This document shows positions 41,477-51,245 of a stretch of DNA of 64,000 nt, in pieces. The notes beneath the pieces are model-generated. The model was given only the letters and a program-made list of their open reading frames with translations, did no database searches and had not been told where the DNA came from. Each line of letters starts with the position of its first letter. The first letter of the stretch is position 1. The DNA lies in assembly GCA_902765855.1 (NCBI GenBank), contig CACXBF010000001.1:377117-441116 (forward strand), given 5' to 3'. Origin of the DNA: an uncultured Ruminococcus sp. Its GTDB lineage: Bacteria; Bacillota; Clostridia; Oscillospirales; Acutalibacteraceae. A program made the translations under genes and the position numbers.

Positions 41477-44071
41477 ATGGCTAACAAATGGGTCTATTTA
41501 TTCAGCGAAGGTAACGCTAATATGCGTAATCTTCTCGGCGGTAAGGGTGCTAACCTTGCTGAAATGACAAATCTTGGTCTTCCTGTTCCACAGGGCTTCA
41601 CAATCACAACAGAGGCTTGTACTCAGTATTATGAAGACGGCAAGAAGATTAACGACGAAATTCAAGCTCAGATTATGGAGTACATCGTAAAGATGGAAGA
41701 AATCACTGGCAAGAAGTTCGGCGATAAGGAAAATCCACTTCTCGTATCTGTTCGTTCAGGTGCAAGAGCATCTATGCCTGGTATGATGGATACAATTCTT
41801 AACCTTGGTCTTAACGAAGATGTTGTTGAGGTTCTCGCAAAGAAGTCTAACAACCCTCGTTGGGCATGGGACTGCTACAGAAGATTCATTCAGATGTTCT
41901 CTGATGTTGTTATGGAAGTTGGTAAGAAGTACTTCGAAGAGCTTATCGACAAGATGAAGGCTGAAAAGGGCGTAACACAGGACGTTGACCTTACAGCTGA
42001 TGACCTCAAGAATCTTGCAGGTCAGTTCAAGGCAGAATATAAGGAAAAGATTGGTAAGGACTTCCCATCTGATCCTAAGGAACAGCTTATGGAAGCTATC
42101 AAGGCTGTTTTCCGTTCATGGGACAACCCAAGAGCAAATGTTTATCGTCGTGATAACGATATTCCTTACTCATGGGGTACTGCTGTTAACGTTCAGTCAA
42201 TGGCATTCGGTAATATGGGTGATAACTGTGGTACAGGTGTTGCATTTACTCGTGACCCTGCAACAGGTGAAAAGGGCCTCTTCGGTGAGTTCCTTACAAA
42301 CGCACAGGGCGAAGACGTTGTTGCCGGCGTTCGTACACCAATGAAGATTAAGGAAATGGCTGACAAGTTCCCAGAGGCATTTGCTCAGTTCAACACAGTT
42401 TGCTCAACTCTTGAGAATCACTACAGAGATATGCAGGATATGGAGTTCACTGTCGAAGACGGTAAGCTTTATATGCTCCAGACAAGAAATGGTAAGAGAA
42501 CAGCTCAGGCTGCTCTTAAGATTGCTTGTGACCTCGTTGATGAGGGTATGAGAACAGAAGAAGAAGCTGTTGCAATGATCGACCCTCGTAACCTCGACAC
42601 ACTTCTCCACCCACAGTTTGATGCAAAGGCTCTTAAGGCTGCTACACCAATCGGTAAGGGTCTTGGTGCTTCTCCAGGCGCTGCTTGCGGTAAGATCGTA
42701 TTTACTGCTGAAGATGCAGAAGCTTGGAATGCAAAGGGCGAGAAGGTTGTTCTCGTAAGACTTGAAACATCTCCTGAAGATATTACAGGTATGAAGGCTT
42801 CTCAGGGTATCCTCACAGTTCGTGGCGGTATGACATCTCACGCAGCTGTTGTTGCTCGTGGTATGGGTACTTGCTGTGTATCTGGTTGCTCCGACATCAT
42901 TATGGACGAGGCTAACAAGAAGTTTACACTCGCAGGTAAGGATTTCACAGAGGGCGATTATATTTCTATTGATGGTTCAACAGGTAATATCTATGATGGT
43001 ATTATCCCAACAGTAGACGCTACAATCGCTGGCGAGTTCGGCAGAGTTATGGCTTGGGCTGATAAGTACAGAACTCTTAAGGTTAGAACAAATGCTGATA
43101 CACCTGCTGACGCTAAGAAGGCTCGTGAGCTTGGCGCTGAAGGTATCGGTCTTTGCCGTACAGAGCATATGTTCTTCGAGGAAGACAGAATTGCTGCATT
43201 CCGTGAGATGATTTGCTCCGATACAGTTGAAGAGAGAGAAGCAGCTCTCGAGAAGATTCTTCCATATCAGCAGGGCGACTTCGAGGCTCTCTACGAGGCT
43301 CTTGAAGGTAATCCTGTTACAATCCGTTTCCTTGACCCACCTCTCCATGAGTTCGTTCCAACAGAAGAGGCTGATATTAAGAAGCTTGCTGATGCACAGG
43401 GTAAGACAGTTGAGCAGATTAAGGCTATCATTGCTTCTCTCCACGAGTTCAACCCAATGATGGGTCACCGTGGCTGCCGTCTTGCAGTAACATATCCTGA
43501 AATTGCAAAGATGCAGACAAAGGCTGTTATCGATTGGGCAGTTAAGCCGGAAATCATGATTCCTCTCGTTTGCGAAGTTAAGGAACTTAAGTATGTAAAG
43601 AAGATAGTTGTTGAGACAGCTGACGCTGAAATCGCTGCTGCTGGCATCGACCTTGAGTACGAAGTTGGTACAATGATTGAAATTCCAAGAGCTGCTCTTA
43701 CAGCTGATGAAATTGCTAAGGAAGCTGACTTCTTCTGCTTCGGCACAAACGACCTTACTCAGATGACATTCGGTTTCAGCCGTGATGACGCTGGTAAGTT
43801 CCTCAATGCTTACTATGATTGCAAGATTTTCGAAAACGATCCATTCGCAAAGCTCGACCAGACAGGCGTAGGCAAGCTTATGGAAATGGCTATCAAGCTT
43901 GGTAAGCCAGTTAACAATAAGCTCCATGTAGGTATCTGCGGCGAGCATGGCGGCGACCCATCATCTGTTGAGTTCTGCCATAAGATTGGTCTTGACTATG
44001 TATCTTGCTCACCATTCCGTGTACCGATTGCTCGTCTTGCTGCTGCACAGGCTGCTATCAACAACAAGTAA
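41477..44071 (+). CDS. ppdK: Pyruvate, phosphate dikinase
   Basis: 864 residues. The ATP-grasp N-terminal domain has GGKGANLAEMTNLGLPVPQGFT and VSVRSGARASMPGMMDTILN; the swivelling domain has the phospho-His in GGMTSHAAVVARGMG (~455); the PEP/pyruvate barrel has GLCRTEHMFF, RFLDPPLHEF, MMGHRGCR and CGEHGGDP. It interconverts ATP + Pi + pyruvate and AMP + PPi + PEP. Codon use is that of a very highly expressed gene. Together with pyk and ppa it points to a pyrophosphate-linked lower glycolysis. A GGGGG ribosome site precedes the ATG. Confidence 0.98.
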   Translation: MANKWVYLFSEGNANMRNLLGGKGANLAEMTNLGLPVPQGFTITTEACTQYYEDGKKINDEIQAQIMEYIVKMEEITGKKFGDKENPLLVSVRSGARASMPGMMDTILNLGLNEDVVEVLAKKSNNPRWAWDCYRRFIQMFSDVVMEVGKKYFEELIDKMKAEKGVTQDVDLTADDLKNLAGQFKAEYKEKIGKDFPSDPKEQLMEAIKAVFRSWDNPRANVYRRDNDIPYSWGTAVNVQSMAFGNMGDNCGTGVAFTRDPATGEKGLFGEFLTNAQGEDVVAGVRTPMKIKEMADKFPEAFAQFNTVCSTLENHYRDMQDMEFTVEDGKLYMLQTRNGKRTAQAALKIACDLVDEGMRTEEEAVAMIDPRNLDTLLHPQFDAKALKAATPIGKGLGASPGAACGKIVFTAEDAEAWNAKGEKVVLVRLETSPEDITGMKASQGILTVRGGMTSHAAVVARGMGTCCVSGCSDIIMDEANKKFTLAGKDFTEGDYISIDGSTGNIYDGIIPTVDATIAGEFGRVMAWADKYRTLKVRTNADTPADAKKARELGAEGIGLCRTEHMFFEEDRIAAFREMICSDTVEEREAALEKILPYQQGDFEALYEALEGNPVTIRFLDPPLHEFVPTEEADIKKLADAQGKTVEQIKAIIASLHEFNPMMGHRGCRLAVTYPEIAKMQTKAVIDWAVKPEIMIPLVCEVKELKYVKKIVVETADAEIAAAGIDLEYEVGTMIEIPRAALTADEIAKEADFFCFGTNDLTQMTFGFSRDDAGKFLNAYYDCKIFENDPFAKLDQTGVGKLMEMAIKLGKPVNNKLHVGICGEHGGDPSSVEFCHKIGLDYVSCSPFRVPIARLAAAQAAINNK

Positions 44072-44108
44072 TTTAATTGCACTGAATAAATAGACCATAA
44101 AATGAAAG

Positions 44109-44147
44109 AAATCCGTCTGTTGTGAGAAATCACAGCAGGCGGATTTT
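44109..44147 (+). terminator. ppdK terminator
   Basis: AAATCCGTCTGTTGTGA pairs with TCACAGCAGGCGGATTT (G-U pairs included) around a GAAA loop, with a T-run. Confidence 0.9.
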
Positions 44148-44174
44148 TATGTCTACTCCAAAATATGCAAATAA

Positions 44175-44209
44175 TAAAAAGGTAGTCACTATAAAATAGC
44201 AACTACCTT
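44175..44209 (-). terminator. leuA terminator
   Basis: On the minus strand AAGGTAGT pairs with ACTACCTT, followed by TTTATT, about 60 bases after the leuA stop. Confidence 0.75.
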
Positions 44210-44267
44210 CTTTAAAATATTTTTGATTTCTTTATACTAAGTAAATAGAAATGATCAAGTTTTGAAA

Positions 44268-45959
44268 TCAAAGCCCTTTTTGAATAACATCTCTGTTAAT
44301 AGCGCAAAGAACAGCTTTAATTGATGCTTTAAAGATATTTGTGTGAATACCTACACCATATATAGTTTTACCCTCAGGAGTTTTTAAACCGATATAAGCA
44401 ACCGCTTTAGAGTCTGAACCGCTTGAAATAGCGTGCTCGGTATAGTCAACAACTTCATAGCCTGTAACGCCGATTTCCTTTATAGCATTGCAGAAAGCAT
44501 CAATAGGACCATTTCCGTTGCCTTCTATTATCTGTTCACTTGCAGAGCCATCACTAATTCTGAGTTTGCCTCTGAAGTACATAATATCATTGCCATGATT
44601 TTCGAGAACAGTGTGTCCGAGGAGAGAATATCTTTCATGGATATCAATATAGTTATCCTCAAATACTTTGAAAACTTCTTTAGGAGTAAGTTCACGACCT
44701 TCGTCGTCACAAACCTTTTGAACCAAAGTACCAAATTCAGGGTGCATTTTTTTTGGAAGATTATATCCGAAATTATTCTGCATAATAAAGGCAGCTCCGC
44801 CCTTGCCTGATTGAGAATTGATTCTGATGATAGGTTCATACTGTCTGCCGACATCAGCAGGGTCTATCGGAAGATATGGGATTTCCCACATATCGCTATC
44901 GTGTTCTTTCATATAAGCAAAGCCTTTATTGATAGCATCTTGGTGAGAACCTGAAAAAGCAGTGAAAACAAGGTCGCCGACATATGGTTGACGCTCATTA
45001 ATGTGCATTTTTGTGCAGCGTTCAAAGATTTCACGATATTTAGGAAGGTTGCTGAAATCAAGCTTAGGGTCAACGCCTTGAGTATACATATTCAAACCGA
45101 CAGTAACAATATCAAGATTACCTGTGCGTTCACCGTTACCGAAAAGTGTACCTTCAACTCTTTCTGCACCAGCAAGAAGTGCAAGTTCAGTAGCAGCAAC
45201 GCCTGTACCTCTGTCATTGTGTGGGTGAATACTGATTATAGCGCTCTCTCTATTTGGAAGATTACGAATAAAGTATTCAATTTGGTCAGCATAAGTATTT
45301 GGAGTACACATTTCAACTGTGTTAGGAAGATTAAGGATAACAGGATTTTCAGGTGTAGAGCCAAGAGCCTCCATAACAGCAGAACAGATTGAAATAGCAT
45401 TATCAGGTTCTGTGCCAGAAAAGCTTTCAGGTGAATATTCAAAACGAATATTTGTATCTCCTGCAAAATTTTCAGTAAGTTCTTTGATAAGCTTAGCACC
45501 ATTTACAGCGATTTCTGTAATTCCGTCCATATCCTTATGGAAAACGACCTTACGCTGTAAGGTTGAAGTTGAGTTATAAAAATGAACGATAACATTTTTA
45601 GCACCCTTAACAGCTTCAAAAGTTTTTCTGATTAAGTGTTCACGAGCCTGAACAAGAACCTGAATAGTAACATCATCAGGTATGAGGTTATCATCAATAA
45701 GTTTACGGCAGATTTCATATTCTGTTTCAGATGCAGATGGAAAACCGATTTCAATTTCTTTAAATCCCATATCGCAGAGAGCTTTAAAAAATTCAAGCTT
45801 TTGTTCAAGATTCATTGGGTCTACAAGTGCTTGGTTTCCGTCACGAAGGTCAACAGAACACCAGATAGGAGCCTTTGTTATAACATTATTAGGCCACTTT
45901 CTGTCGGGAAGATTTATTTGCTTAAACGGTGCATATTTTCTGAACGACTCTTTTAACAT
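44268..45959 (-). CDS. leuA: 2-isopropylmalate synthase
   Basis: 563 residues from ATG 45959; an in-frame ATG at 45974 overlaps the GGAGGA ribosome site and is rejected. This is the longer, fungal/actinobacterial-like LeuA2 type. The DRE-TIM barrel has APIWCSVDLRDGNQALVDPM, FEYSPESFSGTE, ISIHPHNDRGTGVAA (metal His) and GNGERTGNLDIVT. The C-terminal LeuA dimer domain for leucine feedback is present (FRGKLRISDGSASEQIIEGNGNG). It condenses acetyl-CoA with 2-ketoisovalerate. A leucine T-box lies upstream. Confidence 0.96.
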   Translation of the reverse strand: MLKESFRKYAPFKQINLPDRKWPNNVITKAPIWCSVDLRDGNQALVDPMNLEQKLEFFKALCDMGFKEIEIGFPSASETEYEICRKLIDDNLIPDDVTIQVLVQAREHLIRKTFEAVKGAKNVIVHFYNSTSTLQRKVVFHKDMDGITEIAVNGAKLIKELTENFAGDTNIRFEYSPESFSGTEPDNAISICSAVMEALGSTPENPVILNLPNTVEMCTPNTYADQIEYFIRNLPNRESAIISIHPHNDRGTGVAATELALLAGAERVEGTLFGNGERTGNLDIVTVGLNMYTQGVDPKLDFSNLPKYREIFERCTKMHINERQPYVGDLVFTAFSGSHQDAINKGFAYMKEHDSDMWEIPYLPIDPADVGRQYEPIIRINSQSGKGGAAFIMQNNFGYNLPKKMHPEFGTLVQKVCDDEGRELTPKEVFKVFEDNYIDIHERYSLLGHTVLENHGNDIMYFRGKLRISDGSASEQIIEGNGNGPIDAFCNAIKEIGVTGYEVVDYTEHAISSGSDSKAVAYIGLKTPEGKTIYGVGIHTNIFKASIKAVLCAINRDVIQKGL

Positions 45960-46032
45960 AAAAAATTCCTCCATATATCAATAATTTTATCCCACAAATT
46001 AGCTGACAGGAGGCTTGGGTGTTATAAACATC

Positions 46033-46068
46033 AAAAAAGCCCGCCCCCTTAATAGCTAAGGGGCGAGC
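46033..46068 (-). terminator. T-box terminator for leuA
   Basis: On the minus strand GCTCGCCCCTTA pairs with TAAGGGGGCGGGC, followed by a T-run. The alternative antiterminator uses the T-box sequence just upstream. Confidence 0.9.
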
Positions 46069-46079
46069 ATAAAATTCAA

Positions 46080-46306
46080 TGCACGCGGTACCACCCTAAT
46101 TCAAACGCCAAAGCGTTCCTCAGCGAATCTCCAACAAGATTCTGGTCTATAACGGGACCTTACGGTCTGCCTTTAAATATTCGGGCAGACAACTCCGGGA
46201 TGAGCTATACATATATAAAGCCAACGCTGTCTTACACCAACCGACAGTTCTCTTTGCTTGTTTTATATATCTTATTCCCTTCACAGTTTTTGCGGGATTA
46301 TTCTTA
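46080..46306 (-). promoter_or_regulatory. T-box leader, leucine-specific (specifier CTC)
   Basis: On the minus strand the leader has the T-box core AGGGTGGTACCGCG (46084-46097 on plus), the stem I features GGGAATAAG and AGAGAACTGTCGGTTGG, and a stem I specifier CTC (46202-46204) ahead of ATCCCGG. CTC codes Leu, in line with leuA. Uncharged tRNA-Leu should allow read-through. Confidence 0.92.
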
Positions 46307-46312
46307 ATATTT

Positions 46313-46341
46313 ATTATACGCATTGAGCCTAAAAAAGTCAA
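46313..46341 (-). promoter_or_regulatory. leuA promoter
   Basis: Minus-strand TTGACT, 17-base spacer, perfect TATAAT, directly before the T-box leader. Confidence 0.85.
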
Positions 46342-46436
46342 CTGAATTTATAGAAATTCTACGCATTTATGGAAAATTAACAGATTAAGTGTAGGGACAA
46401 TCTGAGTTAGTTCATTCTTGTCCTGAAAATATTCTC

Positions 46437-46464
46437 ACGCAACAAAGCAATGTTGCATATCATA
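46437..46464 (+). promoter_or_regulatory. Possible sporulation promoter ahead of the cwlJ-like gene
   Basis: CATATCATA (46456-46464) fits the sigma-K -10 pattern CATAnnnTA, with AC 17 bases upstream. A perfect inverted repeat GCAACA/TGTTGC (46439-46444, 46451-46456) lies between the boxes. No sigma-A promoter is evident here. A sigma-E reading is weaker. Confidence 0.35.
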
Positions 46465-46519
46465 TATCAAGGCGTCGATTCCGACAAACCTTTCAGGAGA
46501 TTCCAAGGGGGATGATTCT

Positions 46520-46960
46520 GTGGATACACGGGAATTATTTGCAAGACTTATAGAATGTGAAGCGGGCGGAGAAGGAGAAGACGGCATGAAAGCCGTTGCA
46601 ACAGTTATTATGAATCGTGCGACAGTGCCTTATGGTGAATTTGCGAGAGTAAGCAACGGCGGCGATATTCGTGCAATTATTGAACAAGCAGGCCAATTCG
46701 TATGTATGATGACTACAGTTGGCGGAGAATATAATCCGCAAAATGTTTATAATATAACTCCATCATCCGAAAGCTATGAGATTGCAGATTGGGCGATTGA
46801 CGGAAATCTTTTTAACCCGGTCGCCAATAGTTTATTTTTTATGAATCCATATAGTGCCAGATGCCCAACATATTTTCCTGTTGGTGGAATAGGTGTCGCA
46901 TTTAATAGAATAGGCGACCATTGTTTCTATGTCCCAACAGAAAAATATGCTCAGACTTGA
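46520..46960 (+). CDS. CwlJ/SleB-like spore cortex-lytic hydrolase
   Basis: 146 residues from a GTG with AAGGGGG upstream. The Hydrolase_2 domain spans the whole protein: LFARLIECEAGGEGEDGMKAV (catalytic Glu), TVIMNRATVPYGEF and NSLFFMNPYSARCPTYFP. There is no signal peptide and no peptidoglycan-binding domain, as in CwlJ and unlike SleB. CwlJ degrades muramic-lactam cortex at germination and needs GerQ; the next gene looks like gerQ, supporting the CwlJ call. Confidence 0.8.
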   Translation: MDTRELFARLIECEAGGEGEDGMKAVATVIMNRATVPYGEFARVSNGGDIRAIIEQAGQFVCMMTTVGGEYNPQNVYNITPSSESYEIADWAIDGNLFNPVANSLFFMNPYSARCPTYFPVGGIGVAFNRIGDHCFYVPTEKYAQT

Positions 46961-46993
46961 TTTTCGATAATTTTTATTGTAAAGGTGATATTT

Positions 46994-47617
46994 ATGAATA
47001 ATAGCATGAACGATGATTATGCAATAGACCTTGCTCAATATTATGGAGTTTCTTTCAGTGGTTCGGAGAACGCTTCTGCTCCAACAAACTATCACCCGAA
47101 CCTTCCGTCACTTGAGCAGATAGCATCATATAATCTTCAAAATGCCCGTGCAGAGGCGGCAAGACAAAATGCAATGAATAATCAAACTCAACAAGGAATG
47201 AGTAGCTCAAATATGAGTGGCTCAAGTATGGGAAATTCAGGTACAAGCGGTTCTCAAATGTTGACGGCACCTGGAACCGGAGCATCAAGCTACCCTACGA
47301 ATGATAATTCTATGAATATGGGTACGACAAGCAGTTCAGGTACTATGACTCAGACATCTTCATCTCAGCCGATACTTGAATATAATCAGCCATATCCGAT
47401 AACAGCCGAGAGCATACAATACTTAAATGGATTTATTCGTTCGCAAATAGGAAGAAATGTCAGTATAGAATTTCTTGTTGGCACAAATCAACTTGTAACT
47501 AAAGATGGCTTTTTGTTAGCGGTTGGTGCAAACTTCATTTTGCTTAATCCAAAGGGAACAGATGATATACTTGCCTGTGATTTCTATAATATAAAATTTA
47601 TTACATTCTACTCTTAA
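46994..47617 (+). CDS. GerQ-like spore coat protein
   Basis: 207 residues from ATG 46994 (AAAGGTGA upstream; an in-frame GTG at 46985 overlaps it). Residues ~1-130 are low-complexity, rich in Ser, Asn, Gln, Gly and Met. The last ~80 residues (YNQPYPITAESIQYLNGFIR, then NVSIEFLVGTNQLVTKDGF and FYNIKFITFYS) resemble the C-terminal domain of GerQ/YwdL. GerQ is a coat protein cross-linked by transglutaminase and required for CwlJ placement. The 24-base gap from the cwlJ-like gene mirrors the Bacillus cwlJ-gerQ pair. Confidence 0.65.
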   Translation: MNNSMNDDYAIDLAQYYGVSFSGSENASAPTNYHPNLPSLEQIASYNLQNARAEAARQNAMNNQTQQGMSSSNMSGSSMGNSGTSGSQMLTAPGTGASSYPTNDNSMNMGTTSSSGTMTQTSSSQPILEYNQPYPITAESIQYLNGFIRSQIGRNVSIEFLVGTNQLVTKDGFLLAVGANFILLNPKGTDDILACDFYNIKFITFYS

Positions 47618-47686
47618 AAACAAATTTTATTTTTAAGAAGATTTTTTATTTTGTGTAATTTTTAAATCCAAATAATTTTTATACAA

Positions 47687-47720
47687 TCTGTGGGCGGACT
47701 ATGTTCGCCCATTTATTTTA
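47687..47720 (+). terminator. Terminator after the gerQ-like gene
   Basis: TGGGCG pairs with CGCCCA, followed by TTTATTTTATT, between the gerQ-like gene and ilvB. Confidence 0.7.
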
Positions 47721-47818
47721 TTCTGTTAAAAGCTTTATGCTAATAGGTTAATTATGCTTATTTAGCATTATAGAAAAAGTTTTTTATGAATAAATATGCT
47801 AAGTGACTTGCTAAACTC

Positions 47819-47847
47819 TTGACTATAAAATTGCAAAATGCTATAAT
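47819..47847 (+). promoter_or_regulatory. ilvB promoter
   Basis: TTGACT (47819-47824), 17-base spacer, TATAAT (47842-47847). The short leader leaves no room for a T-box. Confidence 0.85.
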
Positions 47848-47894
47848 AAAACCTAAACGAAAATCTATTTTAAAAGTTAAAGGGAGGTCAGGAT

Positions 47895-49505
47895 ATGATA
47901 AGCGGTGCTGATATTATGGTTAAGTGTCTCGTAAATGAGGGCATTTCCGTTGTATTTGGATATCCTGGTGCAGCTATCTGCCCTTTCTTCGATTCCTTAT
48001 ATGATTCTGATATAAGAACAGTTCTTGTAAGACAGGAACAGAATGCAGCTCATGCAGCGAGCGGTTATGCCCGTGCTTCAAGTAAGGTTGGTGTATGCGT
48101 TGCGACTTCTGGTCCCGGTGCAACAAACCTTATTACAGGTATTGCAACAGCTTATATGGATTCCATTCCGATTGTTGCGATTACAGGACAAGTTCGTTCA
48201 GACTTAATCGGACGAGATGTTTTTCAGGAAGCGGATATTACAGGTGCTTGTGAACCTTTTATAAAGCATAGCTATCTTGTTAAGGATACAAATGATTTAG
48301 CAAGAATTTTTAAGGAAGCTTTTCATATAGCTACAACAGGCAGACCCGGACCAGTCTTGATTGATGTTCCGATTGATATACAGCAAAATAAGATTTCAGG
48401 TTTTGAATATCCGGAAGATGTAGATATTATAGGTTATAAGCCAAGTGTTAAAGGACACCCTATACAGATAAAAAGAGCCTTAGAACTTATTGCTGAATCA
48501 AAAAGACCAGTAATATGTTCGGGCGGTGGAGTTCTTTCATCGGGTTCCAAACCCGTTTTTGCAGAATTTGCCGATAAAACAGGTATTCCGGTTGTTTCAA
48601 CAATGATGGGCATAGGCGTTATGCCGTCAGATAATAAGCAATATCTTGGTATGCTTGGTACATTTGGTACAGTTCGTGCAAACAGAGCTTTGCTTGAAAC
48701 AGACCTTTTGATTCTTTGCGGAGCAAGAGTTGGTGACAGAGCGGTTGCCGCTCCACATCAGGTAGCAGAGAGAGCAAAGGTTATTCATATTGATATTGAC
48801 CCTGCCGAAATCGGCAAGAACATACAGACAACCGTTCCGATTGTCGGAGATATGAAAAATGTTATCACTGTTATGAGAGATAAGATTAACTATCATGTTT
48901 CTGATGAGTGGAAAAACGAATTTATGTCTTGGAAAGAGCCGGAAATTAAGCCTATCGAGGGCTTTGTTGAACCGAGAACCTTTATATCAAGACTTTCAGA
49001 GATGCTTAGACGAAAAGCAATTCTTGTTGCTGATGTTGGACAAAACCAAATCTGGTGTGCAAATAACTTCAAAATTTCAGACGGCAGATTCCTGACCACA
49101 GGCGGTATGGGAACTATGGGATATTCTCTTCCGGCTGCTCTTGGTGCAAAGCTTGCCCGTCCTGAAAGAGATGTATTTGTTGTTTGTGGCGACGGCTCGT
49201 TCCAGATGAGTATGTCGGAACTGGCAGTTGCTGTACAAAGCGACATAAATGTTAAGATTATCATTATGCAAAACGGCAGACTTGGTATGGTTAGAGAAAT
49301 TCAGGACAAGCTTTATGGAAGTAGATATGCTGCGACTATACTTGGCAATGTTCCTGATTTTGCGAAGCTTGCTGATGCATATGGAATCAAAGCCTATGTT
49401 GCTACAACAAACGAAGAAGCCGAAAATGCTGTTGCAGAAATGCTTGAATCAGACAAGCCTAATGTGCTTATTTGCCAAGCAAGTCCTGAAACACCATCGA
49501 GATAA
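47895..49505 (+). CDS. ilvB: Acetolactate synthase, large subunit
   Basis: 536 residues. ThDP enzyme with VVFGYPGAAICPFFDSLYD, the cofactor Glu in VRQEQNAAHAASGYARAS, TSGPGATNLITGI, VSTMMGIGVMP and the ThDP-Mg motif CGDGSFQMSMSELAVAVQ. It makes 2-acetolactate or 2-aceto-2-hydroxybutyrate for valine, leucine and isoleucine. First gene of ilvB-ilvN-ilvC; AGGGAGG precedes the ATG. Confidence 0.96.
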   Translation: MISGADIMVKCLVNEGISVVFGYPGAAICPFFDSLYDSDIRTVLVRQEQNAAHAASGYARASSKVGVCVATSGPGATNLITGIATAYMDSIPIVAITGQVRSDLIGRDVFQEADITGACEPFIKHSYLVKDTNDLARIFKEAFHIATTGRPGPVLIDVPIDIQQNKISGFEYPEDVDIIGYKPSVKGHPIQIKRALELIAESKRPVICSGGGVLSSGSKPVFAEFADKTGIPVVSTMMGIGVMPSDNKQYLGMLGTFGTVRANRALLETDLLILCGARVGDRAVAAPHQVAERAKVIHIDIDPAEIGKNIQTTVPIVGDMKNVITVMRDKINYHVSDEWKNEFMSWKEPEIKPIEGFVEPRTFISRLSEMLRRKAILVADVGQNQIWCANNFKISDGRFLTTGGMGTMGYSLPAALGAKLARPERDVFVVCGDGSFQMSMSELAVAVQSDINVKIIIMQNGRLGMVREIQDKLYGSRYAATILGNVPDFAKLADAYGIKAYVATTNEEAENAVAEMLESDKPNVLICQASPETPSR

Positions 49506-49515
49506 GGGGGATTAT

Positions 49516-51076
<1,561 letters not shown>

Positions 51077-51134
51077 TTTCTTTAATATTACAGAAAAGTC
51101 GCATAGCTACTTGATATATACTTCTTGTAAATAA

Positions 51135-51180
51135 ATAACCCCCGCACATTGATTATAGAAATCATAGTGCGGGGGTTATT
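51135..51180. terminator. Bidirectional terminator between ilvC and asnB
   Basis: AATAACCCCCGCAC and GTGCGGGGGTTATT form a long stem with an inner TGATTA/TAATCA-like helix; it serves both convergent genes. Confidence 0.9.
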
Positions 51181-51245
51181 TTATTATCTTTAAAGTGCTA
51201 AAAGTTTAAATTTTATTTTAGAGATTAAAGATATTATCCTCAGCC

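Noticed and set aside
42977..43948. 323-codon minus-strand open frame
   Set aside because: It lies wholly inside ppdK on the opposite strand. Highly biased codon use in ppdK creates long antisense frames; the product is Leu/Ser/Cys-rich with no domain and no ribosome site.
49249..49515. N-terminal extension of ilvN
   Set aside because: The frame is open upstream but runs inside ilvB; the ACT domain begins at ATG 49516 with AAGGGGG ahead.
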